Origin: Bradyrhizobium cenepequi
GTDB lineage: Bacteria > Pseudomonadota > Alphaproteobacteria > Rhizobiales > Xanthobacteraceae
Assembly (NCBI RefSeq): GCF_020329485.1
Contig: NZ_JAGKJI010000022.1
Coordinates: forward strand, 62,001 to 126,000
Direction of reading: 5' to 3'
Length of the DNA stretch: 64,000 bases
Part shown: in pieces, positions 18,610 to 27,661 of the stretch
How the letters are laid out: the number at the start of each line of letters is the position of its first letter
Numbering within the stretch: the first letter of the stretch is position 1
The notes under the pieces: generated by a model
Database searches by the model: none
The model's input: the letters and a program-made list of their open reading frames with translations, nothing else
Told to the model about the DNA's origin: nothing
Position numbers and translations under genes: made by a program

Positions 18610-19706
18610 AGCGAAATCAGGCTGCGCTGCCGCAGCAGGATGGCGAGGAAGAACGGCGCGCCGACCGCCGCCGTCAGGATGCCGATCGGCATTTCCGCGG
18701 GCGCCACAATCGTGCGTGCCATCGTGTCGGCGCCGACCAGCAGGATAGCCCCAAGTATCACCGAGGCCGGCAGCAGCAGCCGGTGCGCCGGCCCGATGGC
18801 GAGCCGCAGCAAATGCGGCACCACGATGCCGACAAAGCCGACCACGCCGCAGACGGAGACCGCGACCCCGGTCATGGCCGAAACCAGGATGATGGAGATC
18901 CGTTTCAACCGCTCGACATCAACGCCGCTGTGAAAGGCCTCGGCCTCGCCGAGCACGAGGACATCGAGCCCGCGCGCGATTGAGATGCACGCGAGGAGCG
19001 CAACGGCGAGCACCGGCGCGAGCGTCGCGATCTTGCCCCAGGTGGCGCCGCTCATCGAGCCCAGCATCCAGAACGTGATGTCGCGGAGCTGGCGATCGTC
19101 GGCGATGAACACCAGAAGCCCGATGCCGGCATTGGCGATCGCGGCGATCGCAATTCCTGCCAGCAGGAAAATCGCAATCGACGTCCGCCCGGCGCGGCTT
19201 GCGATGCTGTAGAGGATGATGGTCGTTGCGAGCGAGCCGGCAAACGCCGCCAGCGGCAGCAATTGCTGCTGCATGAATCTGATGCTCTCGCCGATGTAAC
19301 TGTCAGTGAAGACGATCGCGGCGGCTGCAGCAAAGGCGCCGCCGCTGGAGACGCCGACGAGCGCGGGATCGGCAAGGGGATTGCGGAACAGCCCCTGCAT
19401 GATCGCGCCGGATGCCGCCAAGAGGCCACCGACCATCGCGGCGGCGACGATCCGGGGAATCCGGATCGACCACAGCACGAGCTGGTCGCGCGCAACCAGC
19501 GGACTGGCCGCCCCGTCGCTCCACAGGCCGAGCGCGGCGGGAAGGCGGGCGAGGGGGATCCCGGCCGCACCGAGCGTCACCGCAATCAGCGCAGTGCCGA
19601 CAAGAGCCGCACAAAGGCAAAGCAGCGTGAGCGACGCCGGCGGGCGCAACGAGCGCTTGATGCGAGAATCGACAGCCTTGCCACGCGCGTCGGCCAAGGC
19701 GCTCAT
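18606..19706 (-). CDS. hmuU: heme ABC transporter permease HmuU
   Basis: A 366-residue FecCD-family permease with about ten hydrophobic helices that forms the inner-membrane channel for heme. The motif G-L-F-R-N-P-L-A-D-P-A-L-V-G-V-S-S-G near residue 108 is the FecCD hallmark. The start at 19706 makes an ATGA overlap with the hmuT stop, typical of coupled translation; an ATG three codons upstream is possible. It lies between hmuT and hmuV in a tight operon. Confidence 0.95.
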   Translation of the reverse strand: MSALADARGKAVDSRIKRSLRPPASLTLLCLCAALVGTALIAVTLGAAGIPLARLPAALGLWSDGAASPLVARDQLVLWSIRIPRIVAAAMVGGLLAASGAIMQGLFRNPLADPALVGVSSGGAFAAAAAIVFTDSYIGESIRFMQQQLLPLAAFAGSLATTIILYSIASRAGRTSIAIFLLAGIAIAAIANAGIGLLVFIADDRQLRDITFWMLGSMSGATWGKIATLAPVLAVALLACISIARGLDVLVLGEAEAFHSGVDVERLKRISIILVSAMTGVAVSVCGVVGFVGIVVPHLLRLAIGPAHRLLLPASVILGAILLVGADTMARTIVAPAEMPIGILTAAVGAPFFLAILLRQRSLISL

Positions 19707-20653
19707 TGCCGGCAATTTGCCGCGAGCGCTGCGGGCACGAACTTCTCCGCCTGCGGCGCCAGCGCCGGATAGAGTTTCGTCGAAAGGTCGCGCGCCGCGG
19801 CCGCCGTGCGCGGCCCGAAGCCGAGCAGATAGAGACCTTCCATCGAGATGAAGCTCTTGTTCGCTGCGACCGGCGTCAGCGCAAAGCCCGGATGCGAATA
19901 GATCGCCTCGGCTTCAAGCGAATCCTTGCCGCGCTGGATCGACAGCACGACATCGGGCTTGGCGGCGACGATCGCCTCGTCGCTGATGATCTTGTAGCCG
20001 TCATAGCCTTCGACCGCATTGACGCCGCCGGCGAGCTGGATGATCTCGTTTGCCGCCGTCTTCTGGCCCGCCGCCATGGCGCGGCCGTTGAGCAGCGACA
20101 TCACGAACATCACCCGCACCGGCTTCGTCACCTTGGCGCGCAACTCCCGCAATTGCGCGAGATCATGCGCGACGGCGCTGCTCAGGCATTCGGCGCGCAG
20201 ATCGGCATCCATGGCGTGGCCGACCAGCTTGATCTTGTCGAGCAACCCCTGCTCCGAGAACGTCTCGGGCACCAGCACCAGTGGCACCTTGGCCGCTTCC
20301 AGCACGTCCATGGTCTCCTTCGGCCCCGAGCCCTGCACTGCCAGCACCAGCGAAGGATTGAGCCCGAGCACGCCTTCGGGCGAGAGCTGGCGCATATAGC
20401 CGACATTGGGTTTGTCGCGCAGCGCGGCGACCGGATAGAGGCTGGTCGCATCGACGCCCGCAACACGGTCCTCGAAGCCGAGCGCATAGAGGATTTCGGT
20501 GATCGCCCCGCCGATCGAAACGATCCGCGAAGGGTTGTCGATGATGACGTCGCGATCGCGCGCATCATGCACGGTGGTGCTTGCCGCCGGTGCCGTCTTA
20601 ATGGGCACCAGGCTGGCGATCAGCAGGACTGCGAGCGTGCGACAAAATGCCAT
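19703..20653 (-). CDS. hmuT: periplasmic heme-binding protein HmuT
   Basis: A 316-residue binding protein of the class III (BtuF/FhuD-like) fold with a signal peptide ending A-P-A-A-S near residue 24. It carries R-I-V-S-I-G-G-A-I-T-E-I-L-Y-A-L-G early and V-A-G-V-D-A-T-S-L-Y-P, as in HmuT/ShuT proteins, where this Tyr ligates heme iron. It would pick heme from the receptor HmuR and hand it to HmuUV. It begins 7 bases after hemP and overlaps hmuU. Confidence 0.94.
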   Translation of the reverse strand: MAFCRTLAVLLIASLVPIKTAPAASTTVHDARDRDVIIDNPSRIVSIGGAITEILYALGFEDRVAGVDATSLYPVAALRDKPNVGYMRQLSPEGVLGLNPSLVLAVQGSGPKETMDVLEAAKVPLVLVPETFSEQGLLDKIKLVGHAMDADLRAECLSSAVAHDLAQLRELRAKVTKPVRVMFVMSLLNGRAMAAGQKTAANEIIQLAGGVNAVEGYDGYKIISDEAIVAAKPDVVLSIQRGKDSLEAEAIYSHPGFALTPVAANKSFISMEGLYLLGFGPRTAAAARDLSTKLYPALAPQAEKFVPAALAANCRQ

Positions 20654-20660
20654 CGGGGGA

Positions 20661-20867
20661 TCACTTGGTGAGGATCAGCTTGTTCTGCGAGGTCAGCCGC
20701 AGCCGGTAAATCTCTTCGCCATGCGCGATGATGATCTCCCGTTCGGTCTGAAACAGCTCGCGGCTGTCGATCCGGTTGCCGGTCATGGGGAGGCTTCTCG
20801 CGGCAGGTGAGGTATTTCCTGCGCGCCCTCCGGCGCCTTCGATACTGTCTCCGGAAGTTGCCGCCAT
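20661..20867 (-). CDS. hemP: hemin uptake protein HemP / HmuP
   Basis: A small protein (68 aa from the ATG at 20867) whose last 30 residues, E-I-I-I-A-H-G-E-E-I-Y-R-L-R-L-T-S plus Q-N-K-L-I-L-T-K, are the HemP family signature. In Bradyrhizobium the homolog HmuP is reported as a co-activator needed with Irr for expression of the heme genes. CAGGA precedes 20867; an internal ATG at 20786 would give 41 residues but has no ribosome site. It is first in the leftward operon, 7 bases before hmuT, and sits next to the inverted repeat at 20942. Confidence 0.85.
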   Translation of the reverse strand: MAATSGDSIEGAGGRAGNTSPAARSLPMTGNRIDSRELFQTEREIIIAHGEEIYRLRLTSQNKLILTK

Positions 20868-20941
20868 ATTCCTGTTTGCTGCGCCCCGAACGTTCCCTGA
20901 ATGGCTGTTTGTATAGTTCGCCGGCGCCGCAATCCAATCGC

Positions 20942-20968
20942 CGCAGTTTACAATCGATATAAACTGCG
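20942..20968. promoter_or_regulatory. perfect 9-9-9 inverted repeat, candidate operator of the heme genes
   Basis: CGCAGTTTA, nine bases, then TAAACTGCG, a perfect inverted repeat in the region shared by hemP (74 bases away) and hmuR (160 bases away). The place and symmetry fit a dimeric regulator controlling both directions, for example Irr/HmuP or another Fur-family protein; the identity of the regulator is inference. Confidence 0.7.
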
Positions 20969-20990
20969 CCGTGCCGTTATTGACCGCTTT

Positions 20991-21006
20991 GTTACCGCGA
21001 CGTAAC
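20991..21006. promoter_or_regulatory. short inverted repeat in hmuR upstream region
   Basis: GTTACCGCGACGTAAC has perfect 5-base arms and lies between the larger inverted repeat and hmuR. It may be a second regulator site or chance. Confidence 0.25.
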
Positions 21007-21127
21007 GAAGATGAACGTGATGCGGGCGGGGGCCCGCGCCGTATATTTGGTAGCCAGCAAGCCGCTCGCATCATTTGGCGAGCGCACGCCAGCCAGACCC
21101 AAAAGCAGATCATTAGATTGGGGCAGT

Positions 21128-23485
21128 ATGGCTGACGGGGCTAGGATTTCGCGCGTCCTGATTTTGGGCGCGTCGGTGGTTTCAATTGGGTTGTTGCTTT
21201 CCGAGTCCGGGGTTGCCCAGACCGCGGACGCACAGCCGGCTGGTCGCGCGTCGGAGCGTGCCAAGCAGGCCAAGCGCAAGCCAGCGAAGCCGAAAGGCGA
21301 ACAGGAGGCGGCGGCGCCCGTGATGAACGCGCGCGCGCAGATCGGCGCCGTGACGGTGCAATCGCTCGACACCATCACCGTTGCCGCATCGAAGACCGAG
21401 GAGCGCGCGATCGACGCGCTCGCCCCGGTCAGCGTCGTCACGCTCGAGCAGATCCAGGGGCTGCAGCCGAATAGGCTTTCCGACATCTTCTACAACGTGC
21501 CCGGCGTTTCGTTCCAGGAACGCGGCGACGATCCATCGACCGTGATCAACATCCGCGGCCTGCAGGACTTCGGCCGCGTCGCCGTCGTCGTCGATGGCGC
21601 GCGCCAGAACTATCAGCGCACCGGGCATAATGCGAACGGCTCGTTCTTCCTCGATCCCGAGTTGGTCGGCGGCGTTGATGTCGTGCGTGGACCGACCGCG
21701 AACATCTACGGCTCGGGCGCGATCGGCGGCGTGGTCTCGTTCCGCACCAAGGACATCCAGGACGTGGTCCGGCCCGGCGAGCGCTGGGGGGTCGACATGA
21801 CCGGCTCCTACGGCACCAACAAGGACCGCGGGCTTGGATCGATCTTCGGCGGCGTCCGCGTCAATCCCGATGTCGACGTGTTCGGCGGCGCGCTCTATCG
21901 TACGCAGGCCAATTACAAGGATGGCAACGGCACCGAGATCGGCAATACCGGCAACGAGATCGCCGGCGGCCTGATGAAGCTTACGGTACGCCCGGCAGAT
22001 GGCCATGAAGTGAAGCTTGGCGGCATCTTCCAGGACTATCAATACAGCATCGGCCAGGAGAACCGCGGGCCGACCACAACGGCGGCGCCGCTTGCGACGA
22101 TCGCCGGTTCTTCGGTCTATGCATCGGACGTCAAGAACTACACGGGCACGCTGACCTGGAAATATTCCAGGCCGGAGGACATGCTCTGGGACTGGAATTT
22201 CTCGCTCTACGGCAATCGCACCGACAACGACCAGATCAAGACTTACAATAACCGCATCACCACCGGCGGCGGCGTCTGCACGCTGGCCAATCCCGGCAAC
22301 AATATCTCGGGCTGCGTTGGAGATCGCCGCAGCTACGTGCTCGATACAATTGGTGTCGACGTCAACAACACCACGCGCTTCAATTTCGGTGATTGGAGCA
22401 ATGCGTTGACGTATGGCTTCGATGCGTTTCAGGACGACGTCACGACGAGTGACGGCCGGGGCAATTCCAACATCACGACGCCCGGCGGTCTGCGTACCGT
22501 CTCCGGTGGTTTCGCGCAGTTGAGGAATAACTATTCGACCTGGCTGGAGGTCATCAGCGCGATCAGGTACGACCGTTATGACCTGCATTCGGCGACCGCG
22601 GGGGTAAACTCGGGCGGCGACCGCTTCTCGCCGAAGATCACGGTCGGCGTGACGCCGGTCGTGGGCTTCACGCCCTATGTCAGCTATGCCGAAGGTTATC
22701 GCGCGCCCTCGATCACCGAGACGCTGATCGCAGGCGGCCACGCCACCGGGGGCGGCCCGGCGCTATTCGTTTGTCCTGATGGGACCAGCGGCCTTTTCTG
22801 CTTCCTGCCCAATCCCGGTCTGCGCCCCGAGGTCGGCAAGAACAAGGAGGTTGGCGTCAACCTGAAATATGACGGCATCTTCACCGCGGCCGACTCCTTC
22901 CGCGGCAAGATCAACGTGTTCCGCAACGATGTCTCCGATTACATCGACCTGGTGCCGTCGACACCAGTGCGCGTGCCGCCGTTCGGCTCGTTCAGCCAGT
23001 TCTACCAGTATCAGAACATTGCCCAGGCCCGGATCGAGGGTGTCGAGTTCGAGACGCTCTACGATACCGGCCTGTGGTATCTCGGCATCGCCGGCCACGT
23101 GATGCGCGGCAAGAACCTCCAGAATAATGTCGGGCTCGCTACCATCACACCGACCAAGGTGACGACGACCGCCGGCGTTCGGCTGCTCGACCGCACGCTG
23201 ATCCTCGCTGTGCAGTGGGCGTCGTTCTCCGCCAACAACGATCTGCCGGCCGGCTACCTGCCGTCGACTGCCTATGATCTGGTCAATCTCTATCTGACCT
23301 GGAACGCGACCAAGGACATCACGTTCACGGCATCGGTCGACAATCTGCTGAACCAGTACTATCGGCCTTATGCGATCCCCGGGAGCTCGACCGACGGCAC
23401 GACGCAGAACGACGTGCTGTTCTCGAGCCCCGGTCCGGGAACAGTGTATAAGGCTGGATTGAAGATCCACTTCGGCGGAGCGTAA
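21128..23485 (+). CDS. hmuR: TonB-dependent heme receptor HmuR
   Basis: A 785-residue outer membrane receptor for heme or hemoproteins. It has a signal peptide (residues 1-30), a Lys-rich linker, the TonB box DTITVAA near residue 81, a plug domain (about 95-210, with I-N-I-R-G-L-Q and V-D-V-V-R-G-P) and a 22-strand barrel. The YRAP and N-P-G-L motifs around residues 523-560 match the FRAP/NPNL pattern of heme receptors. The C-terminus lacks a terminal aromatic residue (HFGGA). An upstream in-frame start at 21011 is less likely, since it would bury the signal peptide. First gene of the rightward heme operon. Confidence 0.93.
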   Translation: MADGARISRVLILGASVVSIGLLLSESGVAQTADAQPAGRASERAKQAKRKPAKPKGEQEAAAPVMNARAQIGAVTVQSLDTITVAASKTEERAIDALAPVSVVTLEQIQGLQPNRLSDIFYNVPGVSFQERGDDPSTVINIRGLQDFGRVAVVVDGARQNYQRTGHNANGSFFLDPELVGGVDVVRGPTANIYGSGAIGGVVSFRTKDIQDVVRPGERWGVDMTGSYGTNKDRGLGSIFGGVRVNPDVDVFGGALYRTQANYKDGNGTEIGNTGNEIAGGLMKLTVRPADGHEVKLGGIFQDYQYSIGQENRGPTTTAAPLATIAGSSVYASDVKNYTGTLTWKYSRPEDMLWDWNFSLYGNRTDNDQIKTYNNRITTGGGVCTLANPGNNISGCVGDRRSYVLDTIGVDVNNTTRFNFGDWSNALTYGFDAFQDDVTTSDGRGNSNITTPGGLRTVSGGFAQLRNNYSTWLEVISAIRYDRYDLHSATAGVNSGGDRFSPKITVGVTPVVGFTPYVSYAEGYRAPSITETLIAGGHATGGGPALFVCPDGTSGLFCFLPNPGLRPEVGKNKEVGVNLKYDGIFTAADSFRGKINVFRNDVSDYIDLVPSTPVRVPPFGSFSQFYQYQNIAQARIEGVEFETLYDTGLWYLGIAGHVMRGKNLQNNVGLATITPTKVTTTAGVRLLDRTLILAVQWASFSANNDLPAGYLPSTAYDLVNLYLTWNATKDITFTASVDNLLNQYYRPYAIPGSSTDGTTQNDVLFSSPGPGTVYKAGLKIHFGGA

Positions 23486-23520
23486 TTCGAGGAACTGAGA
23501 TCAACATCCAAATTGCCGCC

Positions 23521-23546
23521 GGCCGCGCTGATGCCCCAGCGCGGCC
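23521..23546 (+). promoter_or_regulatory. strong hairpin between hmuR and hmuQ
   Basis: GGCCGCGCTG and CAGCGCGGCC form a perfect 10-base stem with loop ATGCCC, followed by TGGTGCGTTCTTGTTTTC. It could be a partial terminator or a processing/stability element separating the receptor from the downstream genes. Confidence 0.5.
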
Positions 23547-23626
23547 TGGTGCGTTCTTGTTTTCAACCAACTTAACCGGCAGGCTGCGGTGATGGCGTAG
23601 CGCCGAAAACCAAGGAGAATTCGACA

Positions 23627-23962
23627 ATGTTTATCGCGATGAACCGGTTTCAGGTGAAGAAGGGCTCGGAGCAGGATTTCGAGACGGTGTGGAAGACACG
23701 TGAATCCTATCTCGGTGACACGCCAGGCTTCATCGAGTTTCATCTGGTCAAGGGTCCGGAAGCCGAGGACCACACGCTCTATGCGACGCATACGGTGTGG
23801 GCCAACCGAAACGTCTTCGAGGCCTGGACCAAGTCGGAAAACTTCCGCCGCGCCCATTCGCGTGCCGGCAACGAGACCGGCGGCAGCCTCTATCTGGGCC
23901 ATCCCAAGTTCGAGGGATTCGAGGTGCTGATCACCGAGCGCGCCGCCAGCGCTGCGGCGTGA
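23627..23962 (+). CDS. hmuQ: IsdG-type heme-degrading monooxygenase (HmuQ/HmuD)
   Basis: A 111-residue ABM-fold protein. The three catalytic residues of IsdG heme oxygenases are at matching positions: Asn6, Trp67 (F-E-A-W-T) and His77 (F-R-R-A-H-S). Bradyrhizobium HmuQ and HmuD are reported heme-degrading enzymes of this family, so this protein would open the heme ring in the cytoplasm and release iron. Which of the two names applies cannot be settled from sequence alone. AAGGAG precedes the ATG. The stop is 11 bases before hutX. Confidence 0.9.
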   Translation: MFIAMNRFQVKKGSEQDFETVWKTRESYLGDTPGFIEFHLVKGPEAEDHTLYATHTVWANRNVFEAWTKSENFRRAHSRAGNETGGSLYLGHPKFEGFEVLITERAASAAA

Positions 23963-23973
23963 CGGAGGCGCTA

Positions 23974-24489
23974 ATGGCCGCGAGCGAGCCCGCCGATCTC
24001 AGGACGTACATGGCCGACAATCCCGGCGCCGTGATCGAGGACGTCGCGCGCGAGCGAAAGGTTTCGCCGCGCGCGGTGATCGAGGCGCTGCCGGGCGAGA
24101 TGGTGCGGATCGGCAAAGGCGATGAATTCACCGCCGCCATGCAGGACATTGCTGAATGGGGCGAGGTGACGCTGATCGTCCACACCGACGATGCGATCTT
24201 CGAGTTCACAGGCTCAATACCGGGTGGCGAGATCGGCCGCGGCTATTTCAACCTGATGCAGCCGAAGGGCCTGCACGGCCATCTCCGGCACGCGCGTTGC
24301 GGGGCGATCGCCTTTGTCGAGCGTCCGTTCATGGGCAAGTCGTCAGCCTTCATCGCCTTCATCAATATCGACGGCGGCATCATGTTCAAGGTGTTCGTCG
24401 GCCGCGACGAGACCCGCGCGCTGCGCAGCGACCAGCTCCAGCGCTTCCGCCTCCTCGCGGACCGGATCGCGCCGATGAAGGCGGCCTGA
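23974..24489 (+). CDS. hutX: heme utilization cytosolic carrier protein HutX/ChuX
   Basis: A 171-residue protein of the HutX/ChuX family that binds heme in the cytoplasm and may pass it to the degrading enzyme. It has an N-terminal helical region with V-I-E-D-V-A-R-E-R-K-V-S, then a beta-rich domain containing the family core F-E-F-T-G-S-I-P-G-G-E and G-Y-F-N-L, and an A-F-I-A-F-I-N strand. The ATG at 23974 has GGAGG six bases upstream; a GTG at 23959 overlapping the hmuQ stop is the alternative. Confidence 0.9.
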   Translation: MAASEPADLRTYMADNPGAVIEDVARERKVSPRAVIEALPGEMVRIGKGDEFTAAMQDIAEWGEVTLIVHTDDAIFEFTGSIPGGEIGRGYFNLMQPKGLHGHLRHARCGAIAFVERPFMGKSSAFIAFINIDGGIMFKVFVGRDETRALRSDQLQRFRLLADRIAPMKAA

Positions 24490-24512
24490 ACAAGCCAACG
24501 CCGGAGGCGATC

Positions 24513-25310
<798 letters not shown>

Positions 25311-25760
25311 ATGATGGGCGTCAGGCTCGGGTCGGGCAGTGCAGCGGGCGGACGGTTTCGCGCCGAGGATGATCTCGTCGAGGCGCACGAGATCAACGTC
25401 ACCCCCTTCATCGATGTCATGCTGGTGCTGCTCATCATCTTCATGGTCGCAGCACCGCTCGCCACCGTCGACCTCGGCGTCGACCTGCCCGCGAGCACCG
25501 CGGAGCCGCAGCCGCGCCCGGACAAGCCGGTGTTCGTCACGGTCAAACCCGATCTCTCGGTTGCCGTCGGCGAGGACATCGTCGCGCGCGACGCGCTGTC
25601 CGCGACCATCGACGGCGCCACCAAGGGCCGCAAGGACGAGCGCATCTTCGTGCGCGCCGACAAGGCCGTGAGCTATGGCGAATTGATGGAGGTGATGAAC
25701 CTGCTCCGCAACGCCGGCTATCTCAAGATCGCACTGGTCGGCCTCGACGGCCGAAGCTGA
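25311..25760 (+). CDS. exbD: ExbD energy-transducing membrane protein
   Basis: A 149-residue protein with one N-terminal membrane helix and a periplasmic domain. The motif N-V-T-P-F-I-D-V-M-L-V-L-L-I-I-F-M contains Asp35, matching the conserved proton-carrying Asp of ExbD/TolR. It abuts exbB and is 8 bases before tonB, so the three are one unit at the end of the heme operon. Confidence 0.93.
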   Translation: MMGVRLGSGSAAGGRFRAEDDLVEAHEINVTPFIDVMLVLLIIFMVAAPLATVDLGVDLPASTAEPQPRPDKPVFVTVKPDLSVAVGEDIVARDALSATIDGATKGRKDERIFVRADKAVSYGELMEVMNLLRNAGYLKIALVGLDGRS

Positions 25761-25768
25761 TCCGCAAG

Positions 25769-26599
25769 ATGAACGCCTTCGCGCTGCACGATGCCACCGA
25801 CCACGCAGCATTGCGGCGCTGGGGCATCTCGGCGCTCGCGATCCTGGCGGCGCATGCGGCGCTGATCGCGGCCGGCATGAAATGGTATCACGAGCAGCCG
25901 CTGCCTGGTGTCACCCTGCCTGCGATCATGGTCGATATGGCGCCAGCGACGTCGGCGCCGCAATCGACGCCATTGGACCTCGCACCCGGCCCGGTGATGC
26001 AGGAAGCGAATGCTTCGCCGCCCGAACCGGTGCAGCAGCAGGCAGCGGAAAAGCTGATCCCGCCGACGCCTCCGCAGGAGAAGCCTGAGGTCGTGGCACC
26101 ACCGGAGCAGAAGGTTCAGCCGACACCGCCGACGCCCGAGCCCGCAAAGCCCGCTCCCGATCATAAGCCGGCGCCGGTCAAACCGAAGGTGGTCCGTCGC
26201 GAGGCCAAGAAGCCGACGGAAGCACCGCCGGCGCCACGCACCACCGCGTCACCACGCGTAGAGCGCCAGGGTCCGACGATGTCCGCGGTCAGCAGCGGCG
26301 CATCTGCTGCCGCCGTCGCTTCCTACAACCAGATCGTCCGCGCGCATCTGCTGCGCTTCAAGCAATATCCGCAGAGTGCCAAGTCCGCCGGACAGCAGGG
26401 CGTCGCCAGCGTGATCTTCACACTGAGCCGTGGCGGGCAGGTGACGTCGAGCCGGCTCGGCCGGTCATCGGGTAATCCCGCGCTCGATGCCGAGGTGGTG
26501 GCGATGGTTCGCCGGGCCCAGCCGTTTCCGCCGTTTCCCGCCGACATGAAGCACCCCGCCATGGGCTTCAACGTGCCGATCTCGTTCTCGCTGCGGTAA
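25769..26599 (+). CDS. tonB: TonB protein of the heme locus
   Basis: A 276-residue TonB. It has an N-terminal membrane anchor (about residues 18-36), a long Pro/Lys/Glu-rich periplasm-spanning region (about 60-150) with several P-x-P and K-P runs, and a C-terminal domain from about residue 185 with F-K-Q-Y-P-Q-S-A-K, the Y-P motif that contacts TonB boxes, ending G-F-N-V-P-I-S-F-S. It would link ExbBD to the HmuR TonB box. Last gene of the operon; a repeat follows. Confidence 0.93.
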   Translation: MNAFALHDATDHAALRRWGISALAILAAHAALIAAGMKWYHEQPLPGVTLPAIMVDMAPATSAPQSTPLDLAPGPVMQEANASPPEPVQQQAAEKLIPPTPPQEKPEVVAPPEQKVQPTPPTPEPAKPAPDHKPAPVKPKVVRREAKKPTEAPPAPRTTASPRVERQGPTMSAVSSGASAAAVASYNQIVRAHLLRFKQYPQSAKSAGQQGVASVIFTLSRGGQVTSSRLGRSSGNPALDAEVVAMVRRAQPFPPFPADMKHPAMGFNVPISFSLR

Positions 26600-26610
26600 G
26601 CATGTGAGGC

Positions 26611-26741
26611 TCCCACCTCCCCTTGAAAAGGGGAGGTCGGTTTGCGCTAAACGCAAACCGGGTGGGGATCTTCTCTCCACGCGCACCTGCGCCCGCGGCT
26701 TGACCCCCATCCCAGCCTTCCCCCTTTCAGGGGGAAGGAGC
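26611..26741. repeat. palindromic intergenic repeat, family A copy 4 (diverged)
   Basis: Two hairpins, CCTCCCCTTGAAAAGGGGAGG and CCTTCCCCCTTTCAGGGGGAAGG, flank a GGTTTGCGCTAAACGCAAACC inverted repeat. It lies between the convergent tonB gene and an ABC permease gene and could end transcription from both sides. Confidence 0.8.
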
Positions 26742-26764
26742 TTGAGCTTGCTGACCCTTACACA

Positions 26765-27661
26765 CTACTCCTTCACTGCGCCTGTCAGCGAGGACACGTA
26801 GTAGTCCACGAACAGTGAGTAGAAGATGGCAACGGGCAGCGAGCCGAGCAGGGAGCCTGCCATCAGCGCGCCCCATTGATAGACGTCGCCGGAGACGAGC
26901 TCGGTCAGGATTGCGACCGGCACGGTCTTGTTGGCGCTGCTCTGGATGAAGGCGAGCGCGTAGATGAACTCGTTCCACGACAGCGTGAACGAGAAGATGC
27001 CGGCCGAGATCAGCCCGGGCACCGCCAGCGGCAGCGTGATCCGCCGCAGGATCTGCAGCCTTGTTGCACCATCGACCAGCGCGCATTCCTCGAGCTCGTA
27101 GGGGATCGACTTGAAATAGCCGATCAGGAGCCAGGTGCAGAACGGCACCAGGAAGGTCGGATAGACCAGGATCAGCGCCAAGGGGCTGTCGAACAATCCG
27201 AACTGCACCACCACGGTGGCGAGCGGAATGAACAGGATCGAGGGCGGCACCAGATAGGCGAGGTAGATGCTCAAGCCCACATAGGGGCTGCCACGGAAGC
27301 GCAGCCGCTCGATCGCGTAGGCGGCGAGCGTGCTAGCGAGCAGCGACAGGAAGGTCGAGCCGATCGCCACCAGCATCGTCGTCTTCAGCCAGCGTGGATA
27401 GGCAGTGTTGAACAACAGGTGCTGGATATGCGCCAGCGTTGGCGAGGATATCCAGAACGGGTTGTGCTCCTTGTAGTTCAACAGCTCCGCGTTCGGTTTG
27501 AATGCGGTCACCGTCATCCAATAGAACGGAAACAGCAGGATGATGACGAAACAGGCGAGCGGCAGGTAGATCATCATCATCCGCCGCGCGCGGGAGTCCC
27601 ACGCCATGGTGTCGGGCGCTGCGCTTGCGACCTTGGTTGGTTGGGCGACGGCGTCAGTCAT
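26765..27661 (-). CDS. sugar ABC transporter permease (MalG/UgpE type)
   Basis: A 298-residue inner membrane permease with about six helices. The EAA loop, E-E-C-A-L-V-D-G-A-T-R, where the ATPase docks, lies near residue 195, followed by L-P-L-A-V-P-G. The N-terminus I-Y-L-P-L-A-C-F-V-I-I-L-L-F-P-F-Y-W fits the MalG class. The start at 27661 overlaps the end of the partner permease gene by 8 bases. No ATP-binding gene follows; the next gene is convergent tonB. Substrate unknown, sugar or polyol likely by family. Confidence 0.9.
   Translation of the reverse strand: MTDAVAQPTKVASAAPDTMAWDSRARRMMMIYLPLACFVIILLFPFYWMTVTAFKPNAELLNYKEHNPFWISSPTLAHIQHLLFNTAYPRWLKTTMLVAIGSTFLSLLASTLAAYAIERLRFRGSPYVGLSIYLAYLVPPSILFIPLATVVVQFGLFDSPLALILVYPTFLVPFCTWLLIGYFKSIPYELEECALVDGATRLQILRRITLPLAVPGLISAGIFSFTLSWNEFIYALAFIQSSANKTVPVAILTELVSGDVYQWGALMAGSLLGSLPVAIFYSLFVDYYVSSLTGAVKE

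Noticed and set aside
21182..22741. Open frame of 519 codons antisense to hmuR
   Set aside because: hmuR has a TonB box, plug and barrel motifs; the antisense frame is a by-product of codon bias.
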